Source: Siphonodentalium dalli
Lineage: Eukaryota; Mollusca; Scaphopoda; Gadilida; Siphonodentaliidae
Length of the DNA stretch: 64,000 nucleotides
Assembly (NCBI GenBank): GCA_032622095.1
Contig: CP136061.1
Span: forward strand, 51,411,762 to 51,475,761
Direction: 5' to 3'
The notes below the pieces were generated by a model. It did no database searches. It worked only from the letters and a program-made list of their open reading frames with translations, and had not been told where the DNA came from. Below are positions 10,435 through 19,971 of this stretch, in pieces. Numbering within the stretch: the first letter of the stretch is position 1; the number at the start of each line of letters is the position of its first letter. The translations under genes and the position numbers were made by a program.

Positions 10435-11739
10435 CTAATAGTCAGTAAGCACTTCTCTCAAAGCTGTGATCTCTATTTCACTATCGAATTCAGCATACAC
10501 CAAAACGTTGACGGCTGTAGTGAGAGCTGTCAAGAACTGAAGCTCCAAACGCAGGTTCCCTGTCTTTATAGGATGTAGATGTCCCTCGTCGCTTCCTTGG
10601 TCCGGTGTCAAGTCGAAACCCCACAAACAATAACCATTCATATATTCTTTTAAATTAATGCCAATTGATTTGTTAACACCAAACATTCCTAAAGATTGAT
10701 ACAAAGATAAATATGATCTGAGACATTGTTTTGTTGCGAAGTTTGGTTCAAATGGACGGTTATGTATTGTATGACCGTCTTGACTAACTTCCAATTTATT
10801 CAAACTGAAATGTTTGAAGTGGAATGGATTGGTACCCAAATCTCCATTCATATCTTTATTTTCGACCAACGCAATAAACAGTCTCTTTGGTAATTGTCCT
10901 TGAAATAAGTGGTCTTCAATTTTTGATCTAAGTCCAGTACTAATTGTGAAAGTTTTTATTTCTACTCGTCTGATAGGTAGTTTCATTTTTGACTGGGCAA
11001 TTTCTTGATTTAATTTATTTGAGACCGCTGGAAAGAGACTAACTGTTCTGACATGGAACACTGCTGATTCGAAAACAATTTGTCCATCCTCGGAGCCAAT
11101 GAGGCAAAATTTTGATGGTGATCTGTTTAATCTGATACGAATTTCAATTCCATTTGGTAAATATTTTTCTTGAAGAAACAGATCGGTGTGTAAGCGTCCG
11201 CATAGTTCAACAAATTTACTACCAGTGATCAAACTTTCTCTAGAAGTTAATCCAGCATTAGCACCACCTTTGGTGCTCTCTTCAAATTGTTCTGCTGTAT
11301 CGCCATACCACATTTCTAAATTTGCTAATTGATTATCTTTATATTCTTGAGAGTATCCCAACAGATTTTCGAAATATGCTCGGTATGGGTAAGTGTCAGA
11401 ATTCGAAGTTATCAATTTGTTGTTCAAGTAAACATCGATACTGCTGAACATGCTATGAAAGAAATTGTTAACAGGTGCTAATTCCGTAGCAGCTACCAAA
11501 TTAGTTCCATCTTTTTTTGTAATTTTGAATTTCACATAAAGATAAGATTGATTAATATCTGTCCACTTTTCGGTTTGAGATGGTATGACAAACTCTATCG
11601 GAGCAGAATTATTCAGCGGTGCAATAGGATGATTTTCGATCCACTGCGATTCTGACATTGTAGCCACCGTTGGTGGAACATGTGTTATATCAAGTTCCGA
11701 TTTATTGCATTCGCATGATCCATTTACCATTTGTGCCAT
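10435..11739 (-). CDS. Hexon-like major capsid protein (double jelly-roll)
   Basis: A 434-residue protein in the position and size class of Polinton/adintovirus major capsid proteins, which form trimeric pseudo-hexameric capsomers. Recognition rests on the typical N-terminal pattern of an acidic/polar leader, then PIEFVIPSQTEKWTDINQSY, a YLYVKFKI strand and a VNNFFHSMFSSIDVYLNN segment followed by TYPYRAYFENLLGYS. Beta-rich strands run to the end (NVLVYAEFDSEIEI). The start at 11739 is two bases downstream of the previous gene's stop. There is no frameshift or stop, so the capsid gene appears better preserved than the replication and integration genes. The fold assignment is by family resemblance, not by structure. 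Confidence 0.88.
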   Translation of the reverse strand: MAQMVNGSCECNKSELDITHVPPTVATMSESQWIENHPIAPLNNSAPIEFVIPSQTEKWTDINQSYLYVKFKITKKDGTNLVAATELAPVNNFFHSMFSSIDVYLNNKLITSNSDTYPYRAYFENLLGYSQEYKDNQLANLEMWYGDTAEQFEESTKGGANAGLTSRESLITGSKFVELCGRLHTDLFLQEKYLPNGIEIRIRLNRSPSKFCLIGSEDGQIVFESAVFHVRTVSLFPAVSNKLNQEIAQSKMKLPIRRVEIKTFTISTGLRSKIEDHLFQGQLPKRLFIALVENKDMNGDLGTNPFHFKHFSLNKLEVSQDGHTIHNRPFEPNFATKQCLRSYLSLYQSLGMFGVNKSIGINLKEYMNGYCLWGFDLTPDQGSDEGHLHPIKTGNLRLELQFLTALTTAVNVLVYAEFDSEIEITALREVLTDY

Positions 11740-11741
11740 GA

Positions 11742-12116
11742 TTAATCAAAAATATCAAGAGCTCGACTGCTAGGATGATTTTTCGACTGACTTTTTCGGC
11801 GTTTGACAGCTGAATGATTCATTTTTGAAGTCGCTACTCTTTTTCTAGGTTTTTTTCTCGAGTTCAAAATTTGATTTTTAGCTTGTGTGCCAAAAGATTT
11901 TAAAGCTTTTTTACCTTCAGACATCAACGCTTCTTTCGGACTTTTACCTTGATTAATAATTTCATCTGCAACACCAAAAGTGTGTTTTTTCGCAAGTTGT
12001 AAAGCTGTCCGACCAAGCGGTTTTAGAAATGGTATAGCAGATCTCATAACTGATTTGAAAATTGAACCAATACCATTACCATATTGCCGTGGTACGCCTC
12101 TATACACGGGGAACAT
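11742..12116 (-). CDS. pX-like small basic core protein
   Basis: A 124-residue, strongly basic protein. The N-terminus (MFPVYRGVPRQYGNG, GSIFKSVMRSAIPFLKPLG) forms an amphipathic Gly/Arg-rich segment like that of adintovirus pX and adenovirus minor core or membrane-lytic proteins. The C-terminal third holds KKPRKR and KRRKSQSK, plausible nuclear-import or DNA-binding patches. It sits between the penton-like and hexon-like genes with gaps of 5 and 2 bases. The function in virion DNA condensation or membrane disruption is inferred from position and composition. Confidence 0.75.
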   Translation of the reverse strand: MFPVYRGVPRQYGNGIGSIFKSVMRSAIPFLKPLGRTALQLAKKHTFGVADEIINQGKSPKEALMSEGKKALKSFGTQAKNQILNSRKKPRKRVATSKMNHSAVKRRKSQSKNHPSSRALDIFD

Positions 12117-12121
12117 TGTTT

Positions 12122-12973
12122 TTAGAACTCCTCTCGTTTTCTGAAATGTAGCTTCACCAAAGACTTACCACCGATAAACTGAATTGATTTTCCTGTGTCG
12201 CCACTTATATTTACACTAATTTTGTCAAAGTATGACTTTGAAACTGGAACATAATGTAAATTTAAAAATTCATGTTTTACATGTAATCCGTCGATATCTC
12301 TTTTACTTCTGAAAGAAACAACTCGTAAAATTTGTACTTCAACATTTCCAACAAATGTGTAATCGGCAATATCAGAATAAACAAACATTAGATTATGACC
12401 AACATTCAAATCTACACCAAACGGAAATCTATTATTTGAATAAAAATCTTCAGAAGCGTTTTCAGTTTTGTAACCCAACTTGTGCAAAAGACATTGTGGT
12501 AATTCAATTCCTAGTTTTGTGTTACTTAAACTCTTGCGAATAATTTTCACACGTTTTGTACCTTTTGAGTACCCGATGTGAAATCCGTATTCGTTTTGCA
12601 TTGCTTCTCCAAGTGTTTCATCAATTACATCTTGCATTGTATCAACTAAATCTGTCGCAGAGGTATACGAACCATTTTGTATCTGTATTTCAAGTGCATG
12701 AACGCCATCAGGTCTCCTAAATATCTTTTCTTCAAAACGATTTTGAAGAACAGACAGTAATATTGCATCAGTTGTAATCAAATTGAATTTACACGAATCC
12801 CCTGTAACATTGTATGTTTCTGAAGGTGTTATCAGTTCGGCTAATGCAACTTCCCATTTTTCTTTATCAATTTGAACTGGTTTTGGTAATTGTACAGTAA
12901 AACAACATTGAGTATTGTTTGGATACATTACCATCGAACTGTCGCTCGGAATTGTAATGTAGAAAGGATTCAT
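12122..12973 (-). CDS. Penton-like minor capsid protein
   Basis: A 283-residue protein placed as the minor capsid (single jelly-roll, vertex) protein of Polintons. Landmarks are the N-terminal FYITIPSDSSMVMYPNN, a KWEVALAELITPSETYN strand pair, VGNVEVQILRVV near residue 210, and a C-terminal IQFIGGKSLVKLHFRK ending. It starts within the stop of the upstream membrane protein gene (ATGA, a 4-base overlap at 12970-12973) and ends five bases before the pX-like gene. The frame is intact. Confidence 0.85.
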   Translation of the reverse strand: MNPFYITIPSDSSMVMYPNNTQCCFTVQLPKPVQIDKEKWEVALAELITPSETYNVTGDSCKFNLITTDAILLSVLQNRFEEKIFRRPDGVHALEIQIQNGSYTSATDLVDTMQDVIDETLGEAMQNEYGFHIGYSKGTKRVKIIRKSLSNTKLGIELPQCLLHKLGYKTENASEDFYSNNRFPFGVDLNVGHNLMFVYSDIADYTFVGNVEVQILRVVSFRSKRDIDGLHVKHEFLNLHYVPVSKSYFDKISVNISGDTGKSIQFIGGKSLVKLHFRKREEF

Positions 12974-13233
12974 ACTTTCAAAATTTCTGCCGACTGATTT
13001 TTCAAATATTTCAAACGCGGTGTTGGTAAAATGTACCCCAAAGAACTACTGAGTAAAATTAACCACAGTTCGTTATTTTCACTTTGTAAACTTAAATGAA
13101 CAATTGCTGTAGCGATTATACCAACAATTATAATAATTTGTGTAAAATATGTTACTTGATTTTTTGCAATTTTTTCTCCACAGATTTGAAATTGTGATGG
13201 AGCATCGAGACCAACTGAACCATTTTGAGACAT
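12970..13233 (-). CDS. Small two-helix membrane protein
   Basis: An 87-residue protein if the ATG at 13233 (MSQNGSVGLDAPSQFQ) is used. A longer frame reaches 13368 but would overlap the integrase chromodomain, and the 13233 start falls 10 bases after the integrase stop. It has a soluble N-terminus of ~27 residues, a hydrophobic helix FTQIIIIVGIIATAIVHL, then LWLILLSSSLGYILP as a second hydrophobic stretch and a short basic tail. A virion or host membrane role is likely. I do not recognise a named family. Its stop overlaps the penton start as ATGA. Confidence 0.7.
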   Translation of the reverse strand: MSQNGSVGLDAPSQFQICGEKIAKNQVTYFTQIIIIVGIIATAIVHLSLQSENNELWLILLSSSLGYILPTPRLKYLKNQSAEILKV

Positions 13234-13243
13234 GTTAAAAGTT

Positions 13244-14317
13244 TTATACCAAATTTGTGGCAGGTATCCAACTGTCAAATTTGTTAGGATAACCAGCCCA
13301 ATGAACTTTAATTTCTCTAACTGATTTACCAGCAACTTTTCTTGAACGTTTACCAACAACTGATTCAATTTCGTAAACTTTATTATCTTTTATATGTTGA
13401 ATTTCTTTACCATAAAATGATCCTGCGATGTTTTCACCATCTAAATCTACTAATTTGTAAGTTAATGGTGTACTTTTACAAACTCTACTAATTTTGAAAA
13501 TTTCTTTTGTCCAATTTGGAAGATATCCTTTATCAAAAGTTCTCTTTGTTTTATTTATTCTAACAAAATCTCCAACTTTCAACATCTTATCTTTTTTCGT
13601 TTTTAACTTTCCATAAAGATTTCTGGAAACTTCAATTTCATTTTCTCGAGTTACTAAAACTGGTGCCATCTTAATACTTCTATGAAAACTTTTGTTGTAA
13701 GAATTCACAAAATCGTGCAAAACATCAACGTATTTCAAAGTTTGATTATGTGTAAAATATTTCCACATCTTTGTTTTCAATGTCCGTTGAAAACGTTCAA
13801 CTATACTTGCTTTTGTCTCTGGATTCTCTGTTGTGAAAAAATGAATTTTCTTAGATTTCAATTTGAATTCTGAACCTTTGTCAGATTGAAATGAAGCTGG
13901 TTTTCGTTTTGATGATTTTAGAATTTTCTGAAATGTTTTAACTAAAGTTTTACCAGTTTTATCTTTAATTTTTTCAACCCATGCAAATTTTGAGAACACA
14001 TCAATAACACAAAGTAAATATCTGTAATTGTCATTGTGCTTTTGCAAAGTTTGCAAATCTGCCAGATCAGCTTGCCACTGAATATCAATTCCTGCAACAA
14101 TAGTTTTACGTCTGCGAAATTTCCGAACAATTGGTTTGTGCAAAGTATATGTTTTTTGCCATTGTAACCATTTTTTAACATCTGAAAGTTTAATTTTGTT
14201 ATTTGTTTCTTTTGCATTTTTAAAAAGTTGATTTGCTCCACTGAAACCACCAACTTCTTTTGGATTGTAGTAAATTTCAGTTAGAAGTTTGTCAAATTTT
14301 ATGTAAGTGAGGACCAT
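13244..14317 (-). CDS. RVE-family integrase with C-terminal chromodomain, catalytic core shortened
   Basis: A 357-residue integrase that would insert the linear element DNA and make the 6-bp target duplication. An N-terminal helical region carries YYNPKEVGGFSGANQLF. The RVE core has catalytic Asp84 (WQADLADL), Asp146 (FQSDKGSEF) and Glu174 (ASIVERF). A small SH3-like region follows, then a chromodomain (residues ~313-357, VYEIESVVG, HWAGYP, DSWIP). Only 27 residues separate the second Asp and the Glu, against about 35 in active RVE enzymes, and the segment after GSEF is the part that is short. This suggests a 24-base in-frame deletion and probable loss of activity. The gene overlaps the upstream one by 19 bases. 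Confidence 0.9.
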   Translation of the reverse strand: MVLTYIKFDKLLTEIYYNPKEVGGFSGANQLFKNAKETNNKIKLSDVKKWLQWQKTYTLHKPIVRKFRRRKTIVAGIDIQWQADLADLQTLQKHNDNYRYLLCVIDVFSKFAWVEKIKDKTGKTLVKTFQKILKSSKRKPASFQSDKGSEFKLKSKKIHFFTTENPETKASIVERFQRTLKTKMWKYFTHNQTLKYVDVLHDFVNSYNKSFHRSIKMAPVLVTRENEIEVSRNLYGKLKTKKDKMLKVGDFVRINKTKRTFDKGYLPNWTKEIFKISRVCKSTPLTYKLVDLDGENIAGSFYGKEIQHIKDNKVYEIESVVGKRSRKVAGKSVREIKVHWAGYPNKFDSWIPATNLV

Positions 14318-15006
14318 CCTTTCAAAATAGTTTTTCTGGTTTCTGGTGTTAAAATATCAACTGAACGTTTTCTTGACTTGCCACTGATAGGAGTTGCATG
14401 AGGTGTATGAAACTCATCACCAGTGTGACCTTTTAAATGTCTTTGCATCCACAGCCATCGATCCCTGTTACCTACATAATCTTGTGGTATATTAAGTTCC
14501 CCCAATCCACGTAGGAATGTTTCATAACCAACTGGGTTAAAACCTTTTCGGTGACGAACAACATCGTTTATCAAATCAATTATATTTGATCCAGTAACTG
14601 TTTCTGTTCCATAAATTAATTGTCCACGATCATCCCATCTAAGTTTAGGATTAGTTGACAACAATGATAAAATTTGTTGTGCTTTACCACGAAATTTAGA
14701 TGGCACACTTTCCAATATATGGTCACTCATTTTCCCAAAGTTTTCAGATAACTTTTGTTCAGGTAATCTGAATTTTGAATTTAAAGATTTTTGTGAAGTT
14801 TTCAATTTGTACAAATTTTCTCCAAATAACTGTGACTTTTCTGATTCAGAAATATTTTTATCATAAACTGATTTCAATTCTTTGTAAGAATCTGAAACAT
14901 TTGAAATTGCAGGATCAGGAGGTAATTGAGGTTTATTCATTTCTGACATTTCCCATTGTTTGAAATCTTCCAACATTCTGAATGGTACAATAACCATTTT
15001 CTTCAT
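14299..15006 (-). CDS. Unknown 235-aa Polinton-associated protein
   Basis: I know no function for it. The protein has a charged helical N-terminal half, then a more conserved-looking region LRWDDRGQLIYGTETVTGSNIIDLINDV around residues 120-150, and a basic C-terminus with GKSRKRSVDILTPET. There is no membrane segment. Products with a WNDxG...G..I.GSNI.DLI pattern occur in other invertebrate Polinton-like elements, so it is probably a core accessory structural or DNA-associated protein. It starts at an ATG 20 bases after the preceding gene and runs 19 bases into the integrase. Confidence 0.65.
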   Translation of the reverse strand: MKKMVIVPFRMLEDFKQWEMSEMNKPQLPPDPAISNVSDSYKELKSVYDKNISESEKSQLFGENLYKLKTSQKSLNSKFRLPEQKLSENFGKMSDHILESVPSKFRGKAQQILSLLSTNPKLRWDDRGQLIYGTETVTGSNIIDLINDVVRHRKGFNPVGYETFLRGLGELNIPQDYVGNRDRWLWMQRHLKGHTGDEFHTPHATPISGKSRKRSVDILTPETRKTILKGWSSLT

Positions 15007-15026
15007 ATTTATTTGAGATTTAGTTT

Positions 15027-15389
15027 TTACAAAATATTTTTAACAACTGCACCTAATGTTTTGCTAATCAATGGAGCAAGAAATAATAATGGTAAAAAGC
15101 CACCTTTTTGATTCAAAATTTTCTTCTTTTGTTGCAAAGGTTTGTTCTTGTCTGCAAGATATCTGATATGTTTACGCTTCGAATGTAACTTGCGGTTCTG
15201 AGCTTCATTCAGTTTTACATTACCTTTTAAAAGATTTTGACAACATTCTGAAATGCAATCCATCACTTGTTTCGGAGCATCGTTGATCATTTTCTTTTTA
15301 TATGCAGATGGAACTTTACTCATTGCAACAATCAACTCACCATATTTTTTTATCAGCGGTGCTTTCCGGCTCTTAGTTTTTGAAGGCAT
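15027..15389 (-). CDS. Basic protein with QKGG site and hydrophobic C-terminus
   Basis: 120 residues from the ATG at 15389 (the frame extends two codons upstream but only to a GTG). The body is very rich in Lys/Arg (KSRKAPLIKKYG, RKLHSKRKHIRYL, LQQKKKIL) with two neighbouring cysteines. It ends in NQKGGFLPLLFLAPLISKTL, a Gly-Gly pair followed by a hydrophobic segment. This layout suits a minor core protein or a capsid-lytic peptide released by the element's adenain-like protease at the GG. The substrate idea is an inference. A possible TATA (TATAAT) lies about 40 bases upstream near 15430. Confidence 0.65.
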   Translation of the reverse strand: MPSKTKSRKAPLIKKYGELIVAMSKVPSAYKKKMINDAPKQVMDCISECCQNLLKGNVKLNEAQNRKLHSKRKHIRYLADKNKPLQQKKKILNQKGGFLPLLFLAPLISKTLGAVVKNIL

Positions 15390-15445
15390 CTTCACAGTCT
15401 AAGTAGTTGTCTCAAAATGAGCAGAAAAATTATATGTTTCATCTT

Positions 15446-16033
15446 TTATCTTTTCGGATTGAACCATTCTAAAGCTTCGAATGCAGATTTCGATGCATCA
15501 GACAACGGCATAAATTTTGAAAATTCAAGATCAATAACTGGTTTTTTTTGTAACGGTTGATGTTGAGGGTTCTGCTGAGAAGGTATAGGTGTAAATTTAG
15601 AATGTTGATTTTGTTGAGTTTGCATCGGTGTAAACTTTGAATGATTTAGAGAAAGCTTTGTTTTACGTTTAGATTCTTTTTGATTACCTCTTTGTTGTGT
15701 TTGCTTCCGAGTAATCTTTGAACGTTTTGGAGAAACCTTTGATTTACTTTTAGATTGTCTACCAGTTTGTTCAAATGAATTTTTCAAAAGACTTCTAATT
15801 AAAACTCCTCCAAGAAACCCACTACCACCTCGTTGTAAAATTAATTTGCGTTTTGTTTCCATATCAGTTGATCGATCAGAGATTTTTTTAAGAACATTTT
15901 TATTTCTCTGAAAAAACTTTTTTGTCTGTGATGGTAATTTCCAATCATTTTCAAGAAATAATTCAGCTGCAAAAGTGAAGAAATTTATAATTTGTGACAG
16001 TTCATCACGACTAAACATCTCGGTGGACGACAT
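15446..16033 (-). CDS. Basic Ser/Gln-rich protein with QRGG site
   Basis: 195 residues from the ATG at 16033 (MSSTEMFSRDELSQ). A longer frame back to 16099 overlaps the ATPase gene and is less likely, because a TATAAAT box lies at about 16062-16072, between the two starts. The N-terminal ~70 residues are helical. Then comes ILQRGGSGFLGGVLIRSLL, resembling a protease site plus amphipathic segment, followed by a low-complexity Lys/Arg/Ser/Gln tail in which HSKFTPMQTQQNQ and HSKFTPIPSQQNP are imperfect repeats. A second SKFMP box is near the C-terminus. It is probably a structural or DNA-condensing protein; no family recognised. Confidence 0.65.
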   Translation of the reverse strand: MSSTEMFSRDELSQIINFFTFAAELFLENDWKLPSQTKKFFQRNKNVLKKISDRSTDMETKRKLILQRGGSGFLGGVLIRSLLKNSFEQTGRQSKSKSKVSPKRSKITRKQTQQRGNQKESKRKTKLSLNHSKFTPMQTQQNQHSKFTPIPSQQNPQHQPLQKKPVIDLEFSKFMPLSDASKSAFEALEWFNPKR

Positions 16034-16064
16034 GGTTCTAAAATGAAAAAAATAACAACTGAAT

Positions 16065-16715
16065 TTATACTTTTGAATATATGACAGGACCTCGGTCATT
16101 AGCTGTCAACCATTTATGGAAAATATCAGTTCTAATTCGCAAATAATTTTCTGTTCTAGGATGAAAATCTACTAAAATATATCCATGATTTATTGAAGTT
16201 GCATCTTCGTATGCTTGTTTCAAATGATTGGTTTGCATTTGATGAGCCAAAACTTTTATTTGATTTTTATCTCGAACGCTTTGAAATAAAACCATGTAGT
16301 GTGCATTCAAACTTATAGTTCTGCTACTTTTTGATTTTTGGAACATGTTTTGAGTAATGTAAATTATTGAAGCATTTCGATGATGACCTTTTCTAGTAAA
16401 CCAAAGCATTATTTTGTCTTCATCTTGTTCCCCCATCATGTCATCGAAAACAACAAGATGAGGAAATGATTTATCTGATACAATTTCCTCATCATCGTCT
16501 GGAATACCATCGATAAACTTAACGTTATCAATTTCTTTTATACGATTGTATGTGTCTTGCCATTCTTTGTAACACCAAACTATTTTCTTTGGTGGTGTTT
16601 GGAATAAATCGTGTTTAAATTCAATAACTTTTTTAACAAATTCTGTTTTACCTGATCCACTAGGTCCGCTGATAAAGAAATTACACGGATGTTGGAAAAG
16701 TAAAGATTCTTCCAT
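16065..16715 (-). CDS. A32-like genome-packaging ATPase (FtsK/HerA superfamily)
   Basis: A 216-residue P-loop ATPase predicted to drive DNA into capsids. Walker A is GPSGSGKT at residues 17-24, Walker B is HLVVFDD at 86-92, and the downstream RKGHHRNASIIYITQNMF segment with its glutamine matches the sensor region of Polinton and poxvirus A32-type enzymes. The size is normal for the family. The start is an ATG at 16715, 33 bases after the stop of the upstream unknown gene. No defects are visible. Confidence 0.92.
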   Translation of the reverse strand: MEESLLFQHPCNFFISGPSGSGKTEFVKKVIEFKHDLFQTPPKKIVWCYKEWQDTYNRIKEIDNVKFIDGIPDDDEEIVSDKSFPHLVVFDDMMGEQDEDKIMLWFTRKGHHRNASIIYITQNMFQKSKSSRTISLNAHYMVLFQSVRDKNQIKVLAHQMQTNHLKQAYEDATSINHGYILVDFHPRTENYLRIRTDIFHKWLTANDRGPVIYSKV

Positions 16716-16748
16716 GTTGTCACTTTGATGTCTAATCAGAGAGTGAAC

Positions 16749-17399
16749 TTAACGACGTGTGAATTTAGTTCTTAAAGAGAAATCTCCAAAGCTGTAAACA
16801 TTTCCATACATTTCAATAATCCAATTATCATAGTCTTCTATTCTTCTGTACTTTGTTCTGTAAATAAAAAAATCATCCCCCAAAATGTTTTGAATTTTTG
16901 CATATGTTGACATTTTTTTTGTTAACAAATACCCATAGATCCTAGGATCTGATTCAAAAGTTCCCCCAGCAAGAGGAAAATGATCTTCATACTTTGTATA
17001 ATGAATATAGTCATGTTCATCAAAAGTTCCTAAATCTATATCTAAATGGTGTTGATCACCACCAAATGTCCAAAAATCAGATATTTTTTCAATAAGAAAA
17101 AATGTTTTGAATTTAATAAATGATTCAATATATTTTTGAGAGAAATGAGAAGATATACTTGACTCAAGATAGGCCAATCTCTGTAAACATTCGCCGACAT
17201 CACAGCATCGTAGTATTGCTTTCTTTTCTCTTTCAAACCAGACTTCTTGTAATTCCTTCTTTATCTCTGGAATAAGCGTTGACTGTGCCACCAAATATCC
17301 ATAAATCTTCTCAGCAATTTCTGGAGGTACTACTCCTGCCAACATCTTGACATGAAATGACTCAACATCTCCATCCGTATGGGTATGTATGAATACCAT
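16749..17399 (-). CDS. Unknown 216-aa acidic protein next to PolB
   Basis: I do not recognise it. From the ATG at 17399 (MVFIHTHTDGDVESF) it is a soluble protein of mixed charge, with a C-terminal half rich in aromatic and acidic residues (DIDLGTFDEHDYIHYTKYED) and a basic end RTKFTRR. The frame is open back to 17453 but only to a GTG. It overlaps the PolB 3' end by 38 bases in another frame, which suggests linked expression with the replication gene. There is no membrane segment or zinc cluster. Confidence 0.6.
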   Translation of the reverse strand: MVFIHTHTDGDVESFHVKMLAGVVPPEIAEKIYGYLVAQSTLIPEIKKELQEVWFEREKKAILRCCDVGECLQRLAYLESSISSHFSQKYIESFIKFKTFFLIEKISDFWTFGGDQHHLDIDLGTFDEHDYIHYTKYEDHFPLAGGTFESDPRIYGYLLTKKMSTYAKIQNILGDDFFIYRTKYRRIEDYDNWIIEMYGNVYSFGDFSLRTKFTRR

Positions 17400-19971
17400 T
17401 GACGAGTTTTCGTTTTGTGTACACCGATCTGAAAGTTTTGGTTTGACACTCACTAATCAATTGATGGTTCTTTTGTCTTTTAATTCTGGAAGGATACTCA
17501 ACAACAGTTTTGAAATTTTCACGATCATTAACACATTGTACCATTGTTTCAAAATTAACTTTTTGACTTGTGCTGTAATCAAGAGTGATACCTTTTACCT
17601 TACATTTGGTGTATCTTCTCCCATCTTTGATGTATTCATATCCGTAGTTCTTTGGCCCAAGTCCAACAAATTTGACAATCTTTGCATCTGGATGTTCGTC
17701 GCTCCATTTCCCCAATCTTCCTTCGATAGTTTTGATGTTCTTCTTTGATGGATCACTGACATACATACAGCTGTCTGTATCAAAATACAGCACTCTATCT
17801 CCAAGTTTTTCTAAAACTTTATACAATTGTAATCTTGCATACGCTGTAACAAAAGAAGCAACAACAACATTTGCTGAATGATGAGGTTCAATATTATCTA
17901 AGATGTCAACATAATTTACCAGAATGAATTTGTCACCATCAAGAAGTGTAACATTTTGAACAATTATATTGTTACTAGTAAGCAATTCAAAATAACGTGA
18001 TGGTTTATCCACATACTCTGTTTTTGACATAAGATTTCTTTGTGCATTCTTACCCCATATACAATTAATCATAATTTTAGATATTTGACGTTTTCCTGGA
18101 TTCTTCTCGATGTTCTCCAATTTTATACCCTCAGCTGCATAATAATCCTGTACAAACTTTTGTTTCTGTTCTTCTGTCTCAACACCAAATGGATAACCAC
18201 TACATTCCTGTTTGATCTTTAGATGTTTATCGATATAGGATTTGTATATTTCATCTGTCCAATCTGTCCAATGCCAAATTTGGTACACATCAAGTATTTT
18301 GTAGCCAACATCCATTGCTTTGAATAATTCTGGCGTGGTCCACACTCCGGTTATAGCTCGATCTTCTTCTGAATGGTTACATGCCTCGTTCTCATTGATG
18401 GCACAAGTGTTGCACAGAGTAAAAACCATTTTCTTGTTACAATGAATCGGTAGAACTGGAATATACAATTTCGATGGTGGTAAAATTGTACATTTAACAA
18501 GCCCCGCATAGTCTCTAATGTGTTCTTGATCGATCTGCTCTTGGCTCAAAATTTCTGGATGTCCAACAGGGTAGAATTTATATTTGTTGCAAAATGGATA
18601 CAACGAACACACATCGATGAACTTGATTTCTTTTGTGGAATCTTGATCAATTTCCTCGTACAATTTGATGGCATTTGTACGTCCACCAAACAATGCTTCT
18701 CTTGGCAAAATGGGGTCTCGATGTTTGTAGAAAGATTCCATTTGTTGTTTGAATTTCACATCCGATTTCATTCTTTCGTCGATCTGATGCTCCCAAATTG
18801 ATTCAACTCTGTAACCAAGACTTTCCAGTTCATCTTTCTTCTGTTGGGTTCTTGTATATAATTCTTCCATGGTGAGCATCGTATAGGGATTCTTGTATTG
18901 TCTGTTGTTGTGACATTTTGGACATCCATGAAACAGACATCCATTCATCTCAAAAACTGTTCTTGTGGCTTCCTCATATCCATCGACGTAGTGTCCACCA
19001 ATCTTGATTTCTCCTCCATTCAAAGCATGCTTGATTGTTATCATACGTGACAATGATATATGTTGAAGCCAACGTATCGCTTTCATGGAATAGTTTTTAG
19101 CACATGGGTATCCACCATCTGGAATGATTCCAATTGTTTTCTCTGGCATTGAATTCTTCCTCCATGCCAAATTGCAAACTTGTGCCAATGTTATTGACTC
19201 AATGAACGGGTCAATCTGTTCTGTTTCCAATATGTATTTCCTGAATTTTCCACATCCACGGCGAAGAATATCCACGTCTGATTTGCAGTACTTCTCTATC
19301 TCTTCTTGGAAGTTGAATATCGCATAATTTTCTATTTTCTCATTGTACCATTCAAAGAATTTCTCTCGATTTTCCACGCTCATCATATCTGGTTTGTAGT
19401 AATCACAAGCCAAGTAAGGTCCAATGTAATTTTGAAACTTTGGTGAATTCGCCCAATGTGGAAAGTGTCCTTTTGCCATCTCATTCAGCTGAAAAGTTTG
19501 TGGAAATTTTGAAAGCGGCATCATCAGAAAACTCAGAGAATCAATAACTTTCACGCTGTTGCATTTTAAACTGAGAATTTTGTTTCCATTCATGATCAGT
19601 TCTGGTTTATGAATTCCACTTTGTATGAGTGCTTGAAGTAGAAACTGTGCATCGTATCCCTGAGCATTATGTGCTATTGCAACACATCCTTTGTGATCTT
19701 GATGGAATAACCAGTTTGTGAAGTCTGTTAAAACGTTGTCACCCTTGAATACAAATTCTCTGGAATCCGGTCCGCATGTTTCACATTTTTCTTCGATTGG
19801 TTTGCACATGCAATCTCCACAAGCGGTATGTGCAACACAGAAGTTTGGAATATGAACACCTGTGTCTTGTCTGCATTCAAAGTCAAAGAATACATATGGA
19901 ATCTTTGCAGGTTTCTTTTCCGGTGATTCATATTTTGGAATGTAGCACCTGTGATCTGCTTCAACGATTTC
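17362..19971 (-). pseudogene. Protein-primed DNA polymerase B, exonuclease and polymerase part
   Basis: This is the C-terminal two thirds of a Polinton PolB, in the same frame as the reading frame that ends at 19972. Exonuclease motifs are FDFEC (Exo I, encoded just upstream of the first ATG at 19809), HNAQGYD (Exo II) and YCKSDVDIL (Exo III). Polymerase motifs counted from the 19809 ATG are DVCSLYP with Asp399 (motif A), KIMINCIWG with Lys578 (motif B) and YFDTDS with Asp677 (motif C, 17770-17781). The catalytic residues are therefore intact. The defect is an in-frame TAA at 19972-19974 that separates this part from its N-terminal third. Re-initiation at 19809 would lose Exo I. Confidence 0.92.

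Noticed and set aside
13234-13368. N-terminal extension of the small membrane protein
   Set aside because: It overlaps the integrase chromodomain in another frame and its sequence does not look like a leader; the ATG at 13233 follows the integrase stop closely.
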